DNA from: Lutibacter sp.
GTDB lineage: Bacteria > Bacteroidota > Bacteroidia > Flavobacteriales > Flavobacteriaceae
Assembly: GCF_016342705.1 (NCBI RefSeq)
Contig: NZ_JAEINV010000001.1
Coordinates: forward strand, 62,001 to 126,000
Length of the DNA stretch: 64,000 nucleotides
Direction: 5' to 3'
Under the pieces are notes generated by a model. That model did no database searches. It saw only the letters and a list, made by a program, of their open reading frames with translations, and was not told the DNA's origin. Position numbers and translations under genes: made by a program. Below, piece after piece: positions 8,233 to 17,557 of the stretch; the stretch's first letter is position 1; the number at the start of each line of letters is the position of its first letter.

Positions 8233-9117
8233 ATGGAAGAATCTAAAAATTCAAATAATAAGATATTAATAATTGCTTTAGGGCTTTTATTAGTAGGTGT
8301 AGTAGCTTATACAATTTATAATAATAGTCAAAATAAAATGTATAAAGATGCAATTGAAGCTGAGAAAAATGAAATTGCAACTAATTTAGATAGTATGATT
8401 GTAAAGTATGAAGATGCTATATCAAAAAATACTTCAATGTCTAATGAATTATCACTAGAAAGAGATAGAATTATTATGTTACGTGATTCTGTTAAAAATA
8501 TGAAAGTGATAAATCATGAAATGTTAAAGAGATTTAGAAATCAAATTTTTAAATTGGAAGAAACTAATAAGCAACTTTTTCAAAAAAATGGAATTTTAAT
8601 TAGTGAGAATAGAATTTTAACTAGTAATTTAGATAGTGTTAATGTGGTTGTTTCTAATCAAATGGCTAAAAATGATACGCTTACATTTGTAAATCAAGGA
8701 TTAAGTGAAAAAGTAAAAATTGGATCTATTCTAAAAGTAAATTCAACCAAGATTTTAGCAATGAGAGAGCGTACAGGAGGTAAGTTGGTTGAAACATCAA
8801 GATCTAGAAATACAGATGCTTTTAGAGTTAATTTTACCATCGGAAAAAATGAAATTTCTGAACAAGGTGAACGTAATGTTTATATACAAATAGTTGATTT
8901 AAAAGGAAATACAATTTCTAGAAAAGGTCAATTAACATTATTTGATAACACAAGTATTGATTACAGTGATAAAACTATTGTTAATTATTTAAATGAACCA
9001 ATTGATATTATTTCATTGGTTGAGGTAAATAGAGATAATATAAAAGATGGTGTTTATACTGTAAATGTATTTATTGAAAATAAATTTGCTGGAGCCTCTC
9101 AAATTACATTAAAGTAA
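8233..9117 (+). CDS. Single-pass membrane protein with coiled coil
   Basis: 294 residues. One membrane helix near the N-terminus (ILIIALGLLLVGVVAYTIY, residues 12-30) is followed by a long heptad-rich coiled coil (about residues 35-165) and a C-terminal beta-rich domain (DAFRVNFTIG...VYTVNVFIENKFAG). The topology suggests an inner-membrane anchor with the bulk in the periplasm. Relatives in flavobacteria are sometimes labelled chromosome-partitioning protein, but no ATPase motif is present, so that name is not supported. Downstream is a strong terminator, then glyS. Confidence 0.65.
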   Translation: MEESKNSNNKILIIALGLLLVGVVAYTIYNNSQNKMYKDAIEAEKNEIATNLDSMIVKYEDAISKNTSMSNELSLERDRIIMLRDSVKNMKVINHEMLKRFRNQIFKLEETNKQLFQKNGILISENRILTSNLDSVNVVVSNQMAKNDTLTFVNQGLSEKVKIGSILKVNSTKILAMRERTGGKLVETSRSRNTDAFRVNFTIGKNEISEQGERNVYIQIVDLKGNTISRKGQLTLFDNTSIDYSDKTIVNYLNEPIDIISLVEVNRDNIKDGVYTVNVFIENKFAGASQITLK

Positions 9118-9156
9118 AAAAAGGAACTCCAAATTAATATTGTTTAATGTTAACTA

Positions 9157-9190
9157 GTGGAAATAGTTTAGGCTATTTCCACTTTTTTAT
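9157..9190 (+). terminator. Rho-independent terminator before glyS
   Basis: Ten-base perfect stem GTGGAAATAG (9157-9166) with its complement 9173-9182, a 6-base loop, then a T-run. Confidence 0.85.
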
Positions 9191-9212
9191 TTTTTTGTAC
9201 TAAAACCTTTAT

Positions 9213-9220
9213 TATTTTTG
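9213..9220 (+). promoter_or_regulatory. Promoter -7 box of glyS, four bases before the ATG
   Basis: TATTTTTG matches TAnnTTTG and ends at 9220; the glyS ATG starts at 9225. A TTTG at 9194-9197 could serve as the -33 element, though the spacing is short. The position implies a leaderless or nearly leaderless message. Confidence 0.5.
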
Positions 9221-9224
9221 CACA

Positions 9225-10766
9225 ATGGCAAATCAAGAAGATCAATTTAAAAAAGTAGTTTCACATGCAAAGGAATACGGATTTGTATTTCAGTCTAGTG
9301 AAATTTACGATGGTTTGAGCGCAGTATATGACTATGCTCAAAATGGAGTAGAATTAAAGAAAAATATTAGAGATTACTGGTGGAAAGCAATGGTGCAAAT
9401 GCACGAAAATATTGTTGGTTTAGATGCCGCAATATTTATGCATCCAACAACATGGAAAGCTTCAGGTCACGTAGATGCTTTTAATGATCCTTTAATTGAC
9501 AATAAAGATTCTAAAAAAAGATATAGAGCAGATGTTCTTATTGAAGATTACGTTGGTAAATTAGATGCTAAAATTGAAAAAGAAGTTGAAAAAGCAGCAA
9601 AACGTTTTGGAGAATCTTTTGATAAAGATCAGTTTTTAGCTACAAACCCAAGAGTTGTTGGATACAAAGAGCAAGGTGATGCAATTTTAAAGCGTATGGG
9701 ACAATCTTTAGAAAAAGAAGATTTAGCAGACGTAAAAGCATTAATTGAAGAATTGGAGATTGCGTGTCCGTTATCAGGTTCAAGAAATTGGACAGATGTA
9801 AAGCAATTTAACCTAATGTTTGGAACAAAATTAGGTGCTTCTGCAGATACAGCAATGGATTTATATTTACGTCCAGAAACTGCCCAAGGTATTTTTGTAA
9901 ACTTTTTAAATGTGCAAAAAACAGGAAGAATGAAAATTCCTTTTGGAATTGCGCAAACTGGAAAAGCTTTTAGAAATGAAATTGTTGCGCGTCAGTTTAT
10001 TTTCCGTATGCGTGAATTTGAACAAATGGAAATGCAATTTTTTGTACGTCCTGGCACTCAAAAAGAATGGTATGAAAGTTGGAAAGAAACCCGATTAAAA
10101 TGGCACTTGTCTTTAGGGATGGGCGCTGAAAATTATCGTTTTCATGACCATGAAAAATTAGCACATTATGCAGATGCAGCGGCAGATATTGAATTTAAAT
10201 TTCCGTTTGGATTCAAAGAATTAGAAGGAATCCACTCTCGTACGGATTTCGATTTATCTAGTCACGAAAAATTCTCAGGGAAAAAATTACAATATTTTGA
10301 TCCGGAAATAAATGAGCGTTATATTCCATACGTAGTTGAAACTTCTATTGGTTTAGATAGAATGTTTTTAGCCGTTTTTTCTAACGCTTTACAAGAAGAG
10401 GAATTGGATAATAACACAACCCGAACAGTGTTAAAATTGCCAGCAGTTTTAGCACCAACAAAAGCAGCCATTTTACCATTGGTTAAAAAAGATGGTTTGC
10501 CAGAAGTTGCTAAAAAAATTGTTGAAGACTTAAAATGGGACTTTAATGTTGATTATGATGAGAAAGATGCTGTTGGAAGACGTTACAGAAGACAAGACGC
10601 AGTTGGAACTCCTTTTTGTATTACGGTAGATCACGATACTTTAAATGATAACACCGTTACAATTAGACATAGAGATTCTATGGAGCAACAACGTGTTAAA
10701 ATTGAAGATTTACGCGAGATTATTAAAAAAGAAGTAGATGTAAAAACGTGGTTAATGAAAATGTAA
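9225..10766 (+). CDS. glyS: Glycine--tRNA ligase
   Basis: Charges tRNA-Gly with glycine in the cytoplasm. The 513-residue protein is of the single-chain (alpha2, eukaryote/archaeal-like) class II type rather than the two-subunit GlyQ/GlyS type of E. coli. Recognisable parts are the N-terminal GFVFQSSEIYDGLSAVYDYA, motif 2 with FRNEIVARQFIFRMREFEQMEM, the class II motif 3 GLDRMFLAVF, and a C-terminal anticodon-binding domain (LPAVLAPTKAAILPLV to the end). Length is normal for the family. The gene is flanked by terminators, so it is a single-gene unit. Confidence 0.97.
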   Translation: MANQEDQFKKVVSHAKEYGFVFQSSEIYDGLSAVYDYAQNGVELKKNIRDYWWKAMVQMHENIVGLDAAIFMHPTTWKASGHVDAFNDPLIDNKDSKKRYRADVLIEDYVGKLDAKIEKEVEKAAKRFGESFDKDQFLATNPRVVGYKEQGDAILKRMGQSLEKEDLADVKALIEELEIACPLSGSRNWTDVKQFNLMFGTKLGASADTAMDLYLRPETAQGIFVNFLNVQKTGRMKIPFGIAQTGKAFRNEIVARQFIFRMREFEQMEMQFFVRPGTQKEWYESWKETRLKWHLSLGMGAENYRFHDHEKLAHYADAAADIEFKFPFGFKELEGIHSRTDFDLSSHEKFSGKKLQYFDPEINERYIPYVVETSIGLDRMFLAVFSNALQEEELDNNTTRTVLKLPAVLAPTKAAILPLVKKDGLPEVAKKIVEDLKWDFNVDYDEKDAVGRRYRRQDAVGTPFCITVDHDTLNDNTVTIRHRDSMEQQRVKIEDLREIIKKEVDVKTWLMKM

Positions 10767-10779
10767 CCTAACAATTATA

Positions 10780-10818
10780 AAAACAAAAAAGCTGAGAAAT
10801 TTCTCAGCTTTTTTGTTT
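10780..10818 (+). terminator. Rho-independent terminator of glyS
   Basis: GCTGAGAAA (10791-10799) pairs with the arm ending at 10808, with an A-run before and a T-run after; the stem is perfectly palindromic. Confidence 0.85.
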
Positions 10819-10900
10819 TGTAGAAATAAAACTGATTTAAATGTTTGAAATGTTATTCAAATTAAGGAAATTTAACTTTTTAACAAACCAAGCTTATAAT

Positions 10901-13429
10901 ATGAAAATTAAAACAATAATATTCCTTTTTTTTATAGGAACTTGTTTCTCATTCGCACAAAATAAAACTGTTGAAATAGAAAACAGTAAACAGCCAAAAC
11001 CCAATTACAGATTAGCTTCAAAGTTCTCATCAGAGAATATTTCAAAACTAGTACATTCCACAAGTGTAAATCCACACTGGTTAAAAAATGGAAATAGATT
11101 TTGGTATCAATACAAAACAACTAAAGGATCTAATTATTATCTAGTTGATGCAGATAGAAAATCGAAAATACAATTATTTGATAATGTAAAAATGGCGAAG
11201 TGGCTAACGGAAATTACTAAAGATCCATATGATGCCCAACACTTACCTAAATTTGATTTTAAATTTGTTAAAAATGAAACAGCCATAAGGTTTAGAATTA
11301 CAGCAACAGAAGAAGTTGAAGCTATTGATGATGAAAAAGAGGCCGCTTCAAAAAAGGACTCTATAAATGAAAAATCTTCAAAAAAGGGAAAGCCTAAAAT
11401 GGAGAAAAAAGTGTATCATTTAGAGTATAAATTAGGAGATTCTAAACTAACAATAATTGATAATAAAAAGGAAGATGAAAAAATAAAACGATGGGCAAAT
11501 ATTGCTCCTGATAGTTCTATTGTGCTTTTTTCTAAAAATTTCAATTTGTATTGGATGGACAAAGATAATTTTTTGAAAGCTGTTAAAGATGATAAAGATT
11601 CTACTATTGTTGAAAATCAATGGACAAAAGATGGTGTTAAAGATTATGGATATGGAGGTAATTATTATGGTGAAAATAATGAATCAATAGAGGAGAAGAA
11701 AGATGATAGAAAAGGTGTTTGGGGAGTTTGGTCTCATGATTCAAAAAAGTTTGTTTTTCAGAAATCTGATGAAAGAATGTTGAAAGATTTATGGGTGATT
11801 AATTCCGTTTCAAAAAAAAGACCAACATTAGAAACTTATAAATATCATATGCCTGGTGAACAAGAATTTTCAAAAGATGAATTATTAATTTTTGATATTC
11901 CTTCAAAGGAAATTGTAAAAGTTCAATTAGATACTGTAAAACAACAAAGCGTTTCGGTTTACAGAGCTCCAAGAAAAAAATCTTCATATGATGATGATTT
12001 TTCACCTTCATTATTACTATCAAAAAAGGGAAAAATTTATTTTAATACAATTAGCAGAGATAGAAAAAAGCTAGATATATGTGTTGCAGATATTACAACA
12101 GGTGAAGTAACAGTTTTAATTGAAGAACGTTTTAACACTTATATTGAAGACAGACCATTAGTTTTATTGAACAATGAACAGGAAATGTTACATTGGGCGG
12201 AAAGAGATGGCTGGGCACATTTTTATTTATATGATACAAAAGGGAATTTAAAGCAACAGGTTACAGACGGGCCATTTCATGTTGATAATTTTGAAGGTTT
12301 GGATGAAAGTGAGCGCGTTTTATACTTTACAGCAAATGGCGTAAATACTGGAATTGACCCATATTATTCTCATTTATATAGAATTAATTTAAACGGTACT
12401 GGAATGCGAAGTATTAATGCTGGAGATTTTAATACAGATATTAGTTTAGCTGATTCTAACAAATATTTTGTTCATAATTATTCAAGAGTTAATACTGTTC
12501 CAAAATCTGAATTAAGATCAAATTCAGGGACATTAATTTTAAGTTTAGAAGAAGCAGATTTATCGCAATTAATGGCAACGGGTTATAAATTCCCAGAAAC
12601 ATTTGTAATGAAAGCCGATGATGGGATAACTGATATTTATGGAGTGATGTACAAGCCTTATGATTTTGATTCAACAAAAGTGTATCCTTTAATTCAGTAT
12701 GTATATCCTGGGCCTCAAACAGAATCAGTAAGTAAATCTTTTTCGGTTAGTATGGATAGAACAGATAGAATGGCGCAAGTTGGTTTTATTGTGGTTAGTT
12801 TGGGAAATAGAGGTGGGCATCCAGATCGTTCGAAATGGTACCATAATTATGGTTATGGAAATTTGAGAGATTATGGTTTAGCAGATAAAAAATATGTAGC
12901 CGAACAGTTGGCTGATAAGTATTCTTTTATTGATATTCATAAAGTTGGAATTTTTGGACATTCTGGCGGTGGATTTATGTCTACAGCAGCAATGTTAGTA
13001 TATCCAGATTTTTTTAAGGTAGCGGTATCTTCAGCAGGAAATCATGATAATACCATATATAATAGTTGGTGGAGTGAAACACATCATGGAGTTCAAGAGG
13101 AAAAAGATGCTGATGGAAAAATTTCTTACAAATATGATATTGATAAAAACCAAGAGTTGGCAGTTAATTTAAAAGGAAAATTAATGTTAGTTACTGGTGA
13201 TGTAGATAATAATGTAAATCCAGGAGCAACAATTAGAATGGTAAACGCTTTAATTAAAGCAAATAAACGTTTTGATTTTATGATAATGCCTGGGCAACGC
13301 CATGGATTTGGAGATATGAATGAATATTTCTTTTGGTTAAAAGCAGATTATTTCAGCAAATATTTATTAGGTGTAGAAAATACCGATGTTGATATGCTTG
13401 AAATGAATAGAGATAAGCCTAGGGGTTAA
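10901..13429 (+). CDS. S9 family peptidase (dipeptidyl peptidase IV-like)
   Basis: A secreted serine exopeptidase of the prolyl oligopeptidase clan. From the ATG at 10901 it has a signal peptide (MKIKTIIFLFFIGTCFSFAQ). An upstream frame to 10841 is open but would put 20 residues before the signal. The first two thirds form a beta-propeller-like DPP IV N-terminal domain. The C-terminal alpha/beta-hydrolase domain shows the nucleophile in GHSGGGF, the acid in TGDVDNNV and the histidine in GQRHGFGD. A lysine-rich insert (EAASKKDSINEKSSKKGKPKMEKK) near residues 155-180 is probably a loop. Probably periplasmic and involved in peptide use. A strong terminator shared with der follows. Confidence 0.9.
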   Translation: MKIKTIIFLFFIGTCFSFAQNKTVEIENSKQPKPNYRLASKFSSENISKLVHSTSVNPHWLKNGNRFWYQYKTTKGSNYYLVDADRKSKIQLFDNVKMAKWLTEITKDPYDAQHLPKFDFKFVKNETAIRFRITATEEVEAIDDEKEAASKKDSINEKSSKKGKPKMEKKVYHLEYKLGDSKLTIIDNKKEDEKIKRWANIAPDSSIVLFSKNFNLYWMDKDNFLKAVKDDKDSTIVENQWTKDGVKDYGYGGNYYGENNESIEEKKDDRKGVWGVWSHDSKKFVFQKSDERMLKDLWVINSVSKKRPTLETYKYHMPGEQEFSKDELLIFDIPSKEIVKVQLDTVKQQSVSVYRAPRKKSSYDDDFSPSLLLSKKGKIYFNTISRDRKKLDICVADITTGEVTVLIEERFNTYIEDRPLVLLNNEQEMLHWAERDGWAHFYLYDTKGNLKQQVTDGPFHVDNFEGLDESERVLYFTANGVNTGIDPYYSHLYRINLNGTGMRSINAGDFNTDISLADSNKYFVHNYSRVNTVPKSELRSNSGTLILSLEEADLSQLMATGYKFPETFVMKADDGITDIYGVMYKPYDFDSTKVYPLIQYVYPGPQTESVSKSFSVSMDRTDRMAQVGFIVVSLGNRGGHPDRSKWYHNYGYGNLRDYGLADKKYVAEQLADKYSFIDIHKVGIFGHSGGGFMSTAAMLVYPDFFKVAVSSAGNHDNTIYNSWWSETHHGVQEEKDADGKISYKYDIDKNQELAVNLKGKLMLVTGDVDNNVNPGATIRMVNALIKANKRFDFMIMPGQRHGFGDMNEYFFWLKADYFSKYLLGVENTDVDMLEMNRDKPRG

Positions 13430-13431
13430 AG

Positions 13432-13473
13432 AAATAAATGCTGGTTAAAAAAACTTTTAACCAGCATTTATTT
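13432..13473. terminator. Bidirectional terminator between S9 peptidase and der
   Basis: A 19-base perfect stem (13432-13450 with 13455-13473) and a 4-base loop, A-rich on one side and T-rich on the other. The right arm reaches the last base of the der stop codon at 13473. Confidence 0.85.
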
Positions 13474-14774
13474 TATTTTTGTCTGAAATAAATTACAATT
13501 GGAACTCCTTTAAAATCAAACAGTTCACGCATTTTATTTTCAATAAAACGTTTGTAAGGTTCTTTTACATATTGTGGTAAATTTGAGAAAAATACAAATT
13601 GAGGCGTTGGTGTTGGCAATTGCATACAGTACTTAACTTTTACAAATTTACCTTTATTAGATGGTGGTGGATTGTGTTTAATAATTCCCAACATAGTATC
13701 ATTTAATTTACTTGTTGGAATACGTTTTTTTCTATTTTCAAAAACCTCAACAGCCGTTTCAATAGCTTTATAAATACGTTGTTTTGTTAATGAGCTAATA
13801 AAAAGAATTGGAACATCTGTAAAAGGAGCAATTTCTTGCCTGATTTGAGCTTCAAAATCTCTCATTGTATTGGTTTCTTTTTCAACCAAATCCCATTTGT
13901 TCACTAAAATAATGATTCCTTTTTTATTTTTTTCAGCTAACCAAAATATGTTTTCATCTTGGCCTTCAAAACCGCGTGTTGCATCTAAAACCAAAATAGC
14001 AACATCACACATTTCAATAGTTTTAACAGCGCGCATTACGGAGTAAAACTCTAAATCTTCTTTTACTTTTGATTTTTTTCTAATTCCGGCAGTGTCTACC
14101 AAATTAAACTCAAATCCAAAACGAGTATATTTTGTATCAACAGTATCACGTGTTGTTCCGGCAATATCCGTAACTATATTTCTTTCTTCACCAATTAAAG
14201 CATTAATAAATGAAGATTTTCCAGCGTTTGGACGCCCAACAACTGCAAATCGAGGTAATTCGGTTTCCTCTTCAACAATGTCAGACATTTCTTTAACCAT
14301 GGCATCTAACAATTCACCTGTTCCACTTCCGTTTATAGATGATATTGTATAATATTCGCCTAATCCTAAACCGTAAAATTCTACAGCATCAGCATCTCTC
14401 ATAGAATTATCTACTTTGTTAACAGCCATAAAAATTGGCTTTTTAACTTTTCTTAATAAGTTAGCAACTTCTACATCCATTGGAGATATCCCTTCAACTA
14501 CATCAACTACAAAAACTATGATATCAGCCTCTTCAATAGCTAAAGTAACTTGTTTTCTAATTTCTTCTTCAAAAATATCATCAGAACCTACAGTATATCC
14601 ACCTGTATCAATCACTGAAAATTCCTTACCATTCCAATTACTTTTCCCGTAATGTCTATCTCTTGTAACACCACTTACCGCATCAACAATAGCGTCTCTT
14701 CGTTGTACTAAACGATTAAACAGTGTTGATTTTCCAACATTTGGCCTACCTACTATGGCTACTATATTACTCAT
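13473..14774 (-). CDS. der: Ribosome-associated GTPase Der (EngA)
   Basis: Essential GTPase for maturation of the 50S ribosomal subunit. The 433-residue protein has two tandem G domains, with Walker A loops GRPNVGKS (residues 8-15) and GRPNAGKS, the G3 motifs DTGG and DTAG, and the G4 motifs NKVD and NKWD. A C-terminal KH-like domain follows ([15 protein letters not shown] to the end). Length and order are standard. The gene is convergent to the S9 peptidase, and its stop codon lies in the shared terminator stem. Confidence 0.97.
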   Translation of the reverse strand: MSNIVAIVGRPNVGKSTLFNRLVQRRDAIVDAVSGVTRDRHYGKSNWNGKEFSVIDTGGYTVGSDDIFEEEIRKQVTLAIEEADIIVFVVDVVEGISPMDVEVANLLRKVKKPIFMAVNKVDNSMRDADAVEFYGLGLGEYYTISSINGSGTGELLDAMVKEMSDIVEEETELPRFAVVGRPNAGKSSFINALIGEERNIVTDIAGTTRDTVDTKYTRFGFEFNLVDTAGIRKKSKVKEDLEFYSVMRAVKTIEMCDVAILVLDATRGFEGQDENIFWLAEKNKKGIIILVNKWDLVEKETNTMRDFEAQIRQEIAPFTDVPILFISSLTKQRIYKAIETAVEVFENRKKRIPTSKLNDTMLGIIKHNPPPSNKGKFVKVKYCMQLPTPTPQFVFFSNLPQYVKEPYKRFIENKMRELFDFKGVPIVIYFRQK

Positions 14775-14794
14775 TCGTGTTTTTAAATTTTTTG

Positions 14795-14802
14795 CAAAAT
14801 TA
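14795..14802 (-). promoter_or_regulatory. Promoter -7 box of der
   Basis: On the minus strand the bases read TAATTTTG, an exact TAnnTTTG match, ending 20 bases before the der ATG. Confidence 0.45.
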
Positions 14803-14893
14803 CATAATTTTATTTTGGTAATTTAAGTATTAACCACTCTAAATTAGATATTTGATAAAATTGTGTATATTTCACAACAAATTTTTATAATTT

Positions 14894-15397
14894 ATGACTA
14901 CTAAAAAAAATAGCGATATTCATTTACGTCCAAGATTTAAAATGGAGTTGAATGTAAATCAGGATGATTTAATTACTAAGTTTAAAGATAATTTAAACAA
15001 TGAGGAATGTAAATATTGCAGTAAAATTGTTGATGGTCATATTGTTATTGATGTTCCAAAGGATGAAAATTATTTTTGGTCGCCTCAATTAAATATTGAA
15101 ATTGAACAATATGAAATTGATAAAACTATTGTAAAGGGATTATTTGGGCCGAAACCCCAAGTTTGGACTTTATTTATGTTTTTTCATTTTGCAGTGGCAG
15201 TTGCTTTTACGGGGTTTTCAGTAATGGCATACGTGCAATGGAGCTTAAAAACAGAGTATATAAATGCTTTAACAGTGGTTATTTTATTACCAATTATTTG
15301 GATTTTAATGTATTTTTTAGGCCGATTAGGGAAAAGTACTGGAAATAAACAAATGGATGAATTATATCAATTTATGATGAAAACCTTAGAAAAATAA
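14894..15397 (+). CDS. Conserved small membrane protein, function unknown
   Basis: 167 residues. The first hundred are soluble and include one CxxC pair (CKYC, near residue 39). Two membrane helices follow (FMFFHFAVAVAFTGFSVMA and ALTVVILLPIIWILMYFLG), then a short cytoplasmic tail. I recognise no family beyond small flavobacterial proteins of this layout. It lies between der and era on the opposite strand, and its TAA ends directly against the era stop codon with no spacer, so the two messages must overlap at their 3' ends. Confidence 0.65.
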   Translation: MTTKKNSDIHLRPRFKMELNVNQDDLITKFKDNLNNEECKYCSKIVDGHIVIDVPKDENYFWSPQLNIEIEQYEIDKTIVKGLFGPKPQVWTLFMFFHFAVAVAFTGFSVMAYVQWSLKTEYINALTVVILLPIIWILMYFLGRLGKSTGNKQMDELYQFMMKTLEK

Positions 15398-16279
15398 TTA
15401 ATCATTATAGCCAAAACGGCGTAATTGGCGTTTATCATTTCTCCAATCTTTATTAACTTTTACATATAATTCTAAATGTATTTTTTTATCGAAGAATTTT
15501 TCTAGATCTTTTCGAGCTTCAGTTCCCACACGTTTTAATGGCGCGCCTTTATGCCCAATTATAATTCCTTTTTGAGTTTCGCGTTCTACCATAATTACAG
15601 AACGAATTTTAATAATTTTATCGCTTTCAAAAAATTCTTCAGTATCTATTTCAACAGAATATGGAATTTCTTTTTTATAATGCATTAATATTTTTTCGCG
15701 AATTGCTTCATTTACAAAAAAACGTTCAGGCTTATCTGTTAATTGGTCTTTTGGATAAAAGGCTGGAGATTCTGGTAAAACTTCTAAAATTCTATTAAAA
15801 ACAGCTTCTACATTAAAATTTTCTAAGGCAGAAATAACAAACAACTCCGCATTTGGTACTTTTTCTTTCCAATACAATACCTTTTCTTCAATAACTTCTT
15901 GAGTTGAGGTATCTATTTTGTTGATGATTAATAAAACTGGAATTTTAGAATTTTGGATTTTATTAAAAAACTGCTCATCTTTTAATTCTATTTCGCCTGG
16001 CTCCACCATGTAAATAAGCACATCGGCATCATCAAAGGCAGATTTCACAAAATCCATCATAGAAACTTGTAGCTCGTATGCGGGTTTTATAATTCCTGGA
16101 GTATCAGAAAACAAGATTTGAAAATCTTCACCATTTACAATTCCTAAAATTCTATGACGTGTAGTTTGTGCTTTTGATGTGATGATAGACAATCGTTCAC
16201 CAACAAACGCATTCATTAATGTTGATTTACCAACATTTGGATTTCCAATAATGTTTACAAAACCTGCTTTATGCTTCAT
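15398..16279 (-). CDS. era: GTPase Era
   Basis: GTPase that binds the 3' end of 16S rRNA in 30S assembly. From the ATG at 16279 the protein is 293 residues and begins MKHKAGFVNIIGNPNVGKST with the Walker A loop. An upstream in-frame ATG at 16300 would add seven residues that the family does not have. G3 is DTPG, G4 is NKID, and the C-terminal KH domain shows IIGHKGAPLKRVG, the RNA-binding loop. Length is normal. The promoter region faces that of the initiator tRNA, so the two are divergent. Confidence 0.96.
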   Translation of the reverse strand: MKHKAGFVNIIGNPNVGKSTLMNAFVGERLSIITSKAQTTRHRILGIVNGEDFQILFSDTPGIIKPAYELQVSMMDFVKSAFDDADVLIYMVEPGEIELKDEQFFNKIQNSKIPVLLIINKIDTSTQEVIEEKVLYWKEKVPNAELFVISALENFNVEAVFNRILEVLPESPAFYPKDQLTDKPERFFVNEAIREKILMHYKKEIPYSVEIDTEEFFESDKIIKIRSVIMVERETQKGIIIGHKGAPLKRVGTEARKDLEKFFDKKIHLELYVKVNKDWRNDKRQLRRFGYND

Positions 16280-16336
16280 TTTCAAGATATAAGAATGCAA
16301 AGGTAAACTTTAATATTTTTATTTTGTAAAAACTTA

Positions 16337-16365
16337 TTGTTTTTTTGAAAAAACATGTATCTTTG
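16337..16365 (+). promoter_or_regulatory. Promoter of tRNA-fMet
   Basis: TATCTTTG at 16358-16365 matches TAnnTTTG, and a TTG at 16337-16339 lies 18 bases before it as the -33 element. The tRNA begins ten bases downstream, where transcription would be expected to start. Confidence 0.6.
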
Positions 16366-16375
16366 CAATCCAAAT

Positions 16376-16449
<74 letters not shown>

Positions 16450-16471
16450 AAAAGCAAAAAAGCGAACAAAC

Positions 16472-16504
16472 AAACGGTTTAGATTGATCTAAACCGTTTT
16501 TTTT
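16472..16504 (+). terminator. Terminator between tRNA-fMet and the integrase remnant
   Basis: Twelve-base stem AAACGGTTTAGA (16472-16483) with 16488-16499, a 4-base loop, and eight T from 16497 to 16504. The T-run touches the integrase ATG at 16505. Confidence 0.8.
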
Positions 16505-17167
16505 ATGTTCAATTTAAATGAAAGTATTATATTTGAGTACCAAAATGAACACGTTTTGGAACACGATTTTCAAGTGAAAAAGAATTATTCAAATCCCAAA
16601 ATTTATGATTCTAATGGGGATTTATCCAAACGTTGGTATGTCTATTTTTCTTACAGAAATCCGGAAACTGGGAAGTTAAAACGGATTACTCCCTTTTATG
16701 GCGAAGCCAATAAACACAAAACAAAGTCCGATCGGATGTTTGTGTTAGCTGTTTATAAACATAAAATTAAAGAGTTATTGAAAAGAGGGTACAATCCTTT
16801 TGAAAAAAATGCCGAACTTTTCCAAAAAGAGCAAGCTGCTTTGAATACAGCTAATGTTGCAATAGTAGAAAAAAATGTTCTAACACCCATTGTTGAAAAG
16901 GTAGCACAGGTTTCGCCAATCGTTGCAACAAATGCAAAAACTATAGCGGAAGCCTTTGAATTTTCGCTAAACCTTAAAAAGAAACTGGTAAAGGAGATTA
17001 CATTAAAAGCCTATACGAGCAAATCCACAGCATTGCAACAATTTATTGCAACGAACTATCCCGAGGTGAAATATATTGATCAACTGACAAAAAGCATTGT
17101 GGTTCAATTTTTAAATAGCATCCTAGAAAATTTACTAATGAAGATGCTGCTGAGGCGAATTCTTTAA
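16505..17167 (+). pseudogene. Truncated tyrosine integrase (N-terminal part)
   Basis: 220 residues resembling the N-terminal part of Bacteroidetes tRNA-targeting site-specific integrases. It has an arm region with KIYDSNGDLSKRWYVYFSYRNPETGK (a typical segment near residues 33-58) and then a helical core-binding part (TIAEAFEFSLNLKKKLVKEITLKAYTSKSTALQQF). The reading stops before the catalytic domain: no R...HxxR...Y is present here or in the next 390 bases. The last dozen residues (after LNSIL) no longer look like the family, so the break lies near 17125. It begins 56 bases after the tRNA attachment site. It cannot be an active recombinase. Confidence 0.8.
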
Positions 17168-17207
17168 TAATTGGTAAAAAGAAATGTTACTTTGCCAATT
17201 CAGCCTC
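17152..17207. repeat. Imperfect palindrome at the integrase break
   Basis: GAGGC (17152) pairs with GCCTC (17203-17207), and inside it AATTGGTAAA (17169-17178) pairs with TTTGCCAATT (17191-17200) with one G:T. It directly follows the point where the integrase similarity ends. It could be a terminator-like structure or the end of an element. Confidence 0.4.
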
Positions 17208-17471
17208 GAAATTAATCATTTTAACTGTGAAATAAAACGTGATTAAATTATGATAAAAAAATATCACAAAAATATTTTGGATATTATTCACTTTAAAACA
17301 TCAATAAAATGATTTTTCTTCGATTAATTTGAAGTTAATAATTAATACAAAATATTGAAAAATGGTTGTAAATTGTATGTTTATTTAATATCAATTTGTA
17401 CTTTTTAAAATTTATCCTAATTAAGCAATTTACCCTTTCCATAAAAAATCTAAATATTAAATAAAATTTCA
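17208..17471. other. AT-rich spacer without visible gene
   Basis: About 260 bases between the integrase remnant and the tkt promoter. No open frame of use, no RNA gene and no repeat was seen; strongly AT-rich. Confidence 0.5.
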
Positions 17472-17499
17472 TATATTTGTAAGTGTAAAAATAACACTT
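17472..17499 (+). promoter_or_regulatory. tkt promoter with AraR-like operator
   Basis: TATATTTG (17472-17479) is an exact -7 box. It is followed at once by the palindrome AAGTGT-N7-ACACTT (17481-17499), which would cover the transcription start and block it when bound. The same palindrome occurs before susC, araB and the GH97 gene. Confidence 0.75.
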
Positions 17500-17557
17500 A
17501 TAAAAGTAATCTAAGTTTTATCATTGAGATATTATTTAAATTCTAAAGGAAATTAAA

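Noticed and set aside
17128-17223. A second small frame after the integrase remnant
   Set aside because: About 30 residues with no start and no recognisable family; probably chance reading in decayed DNA.
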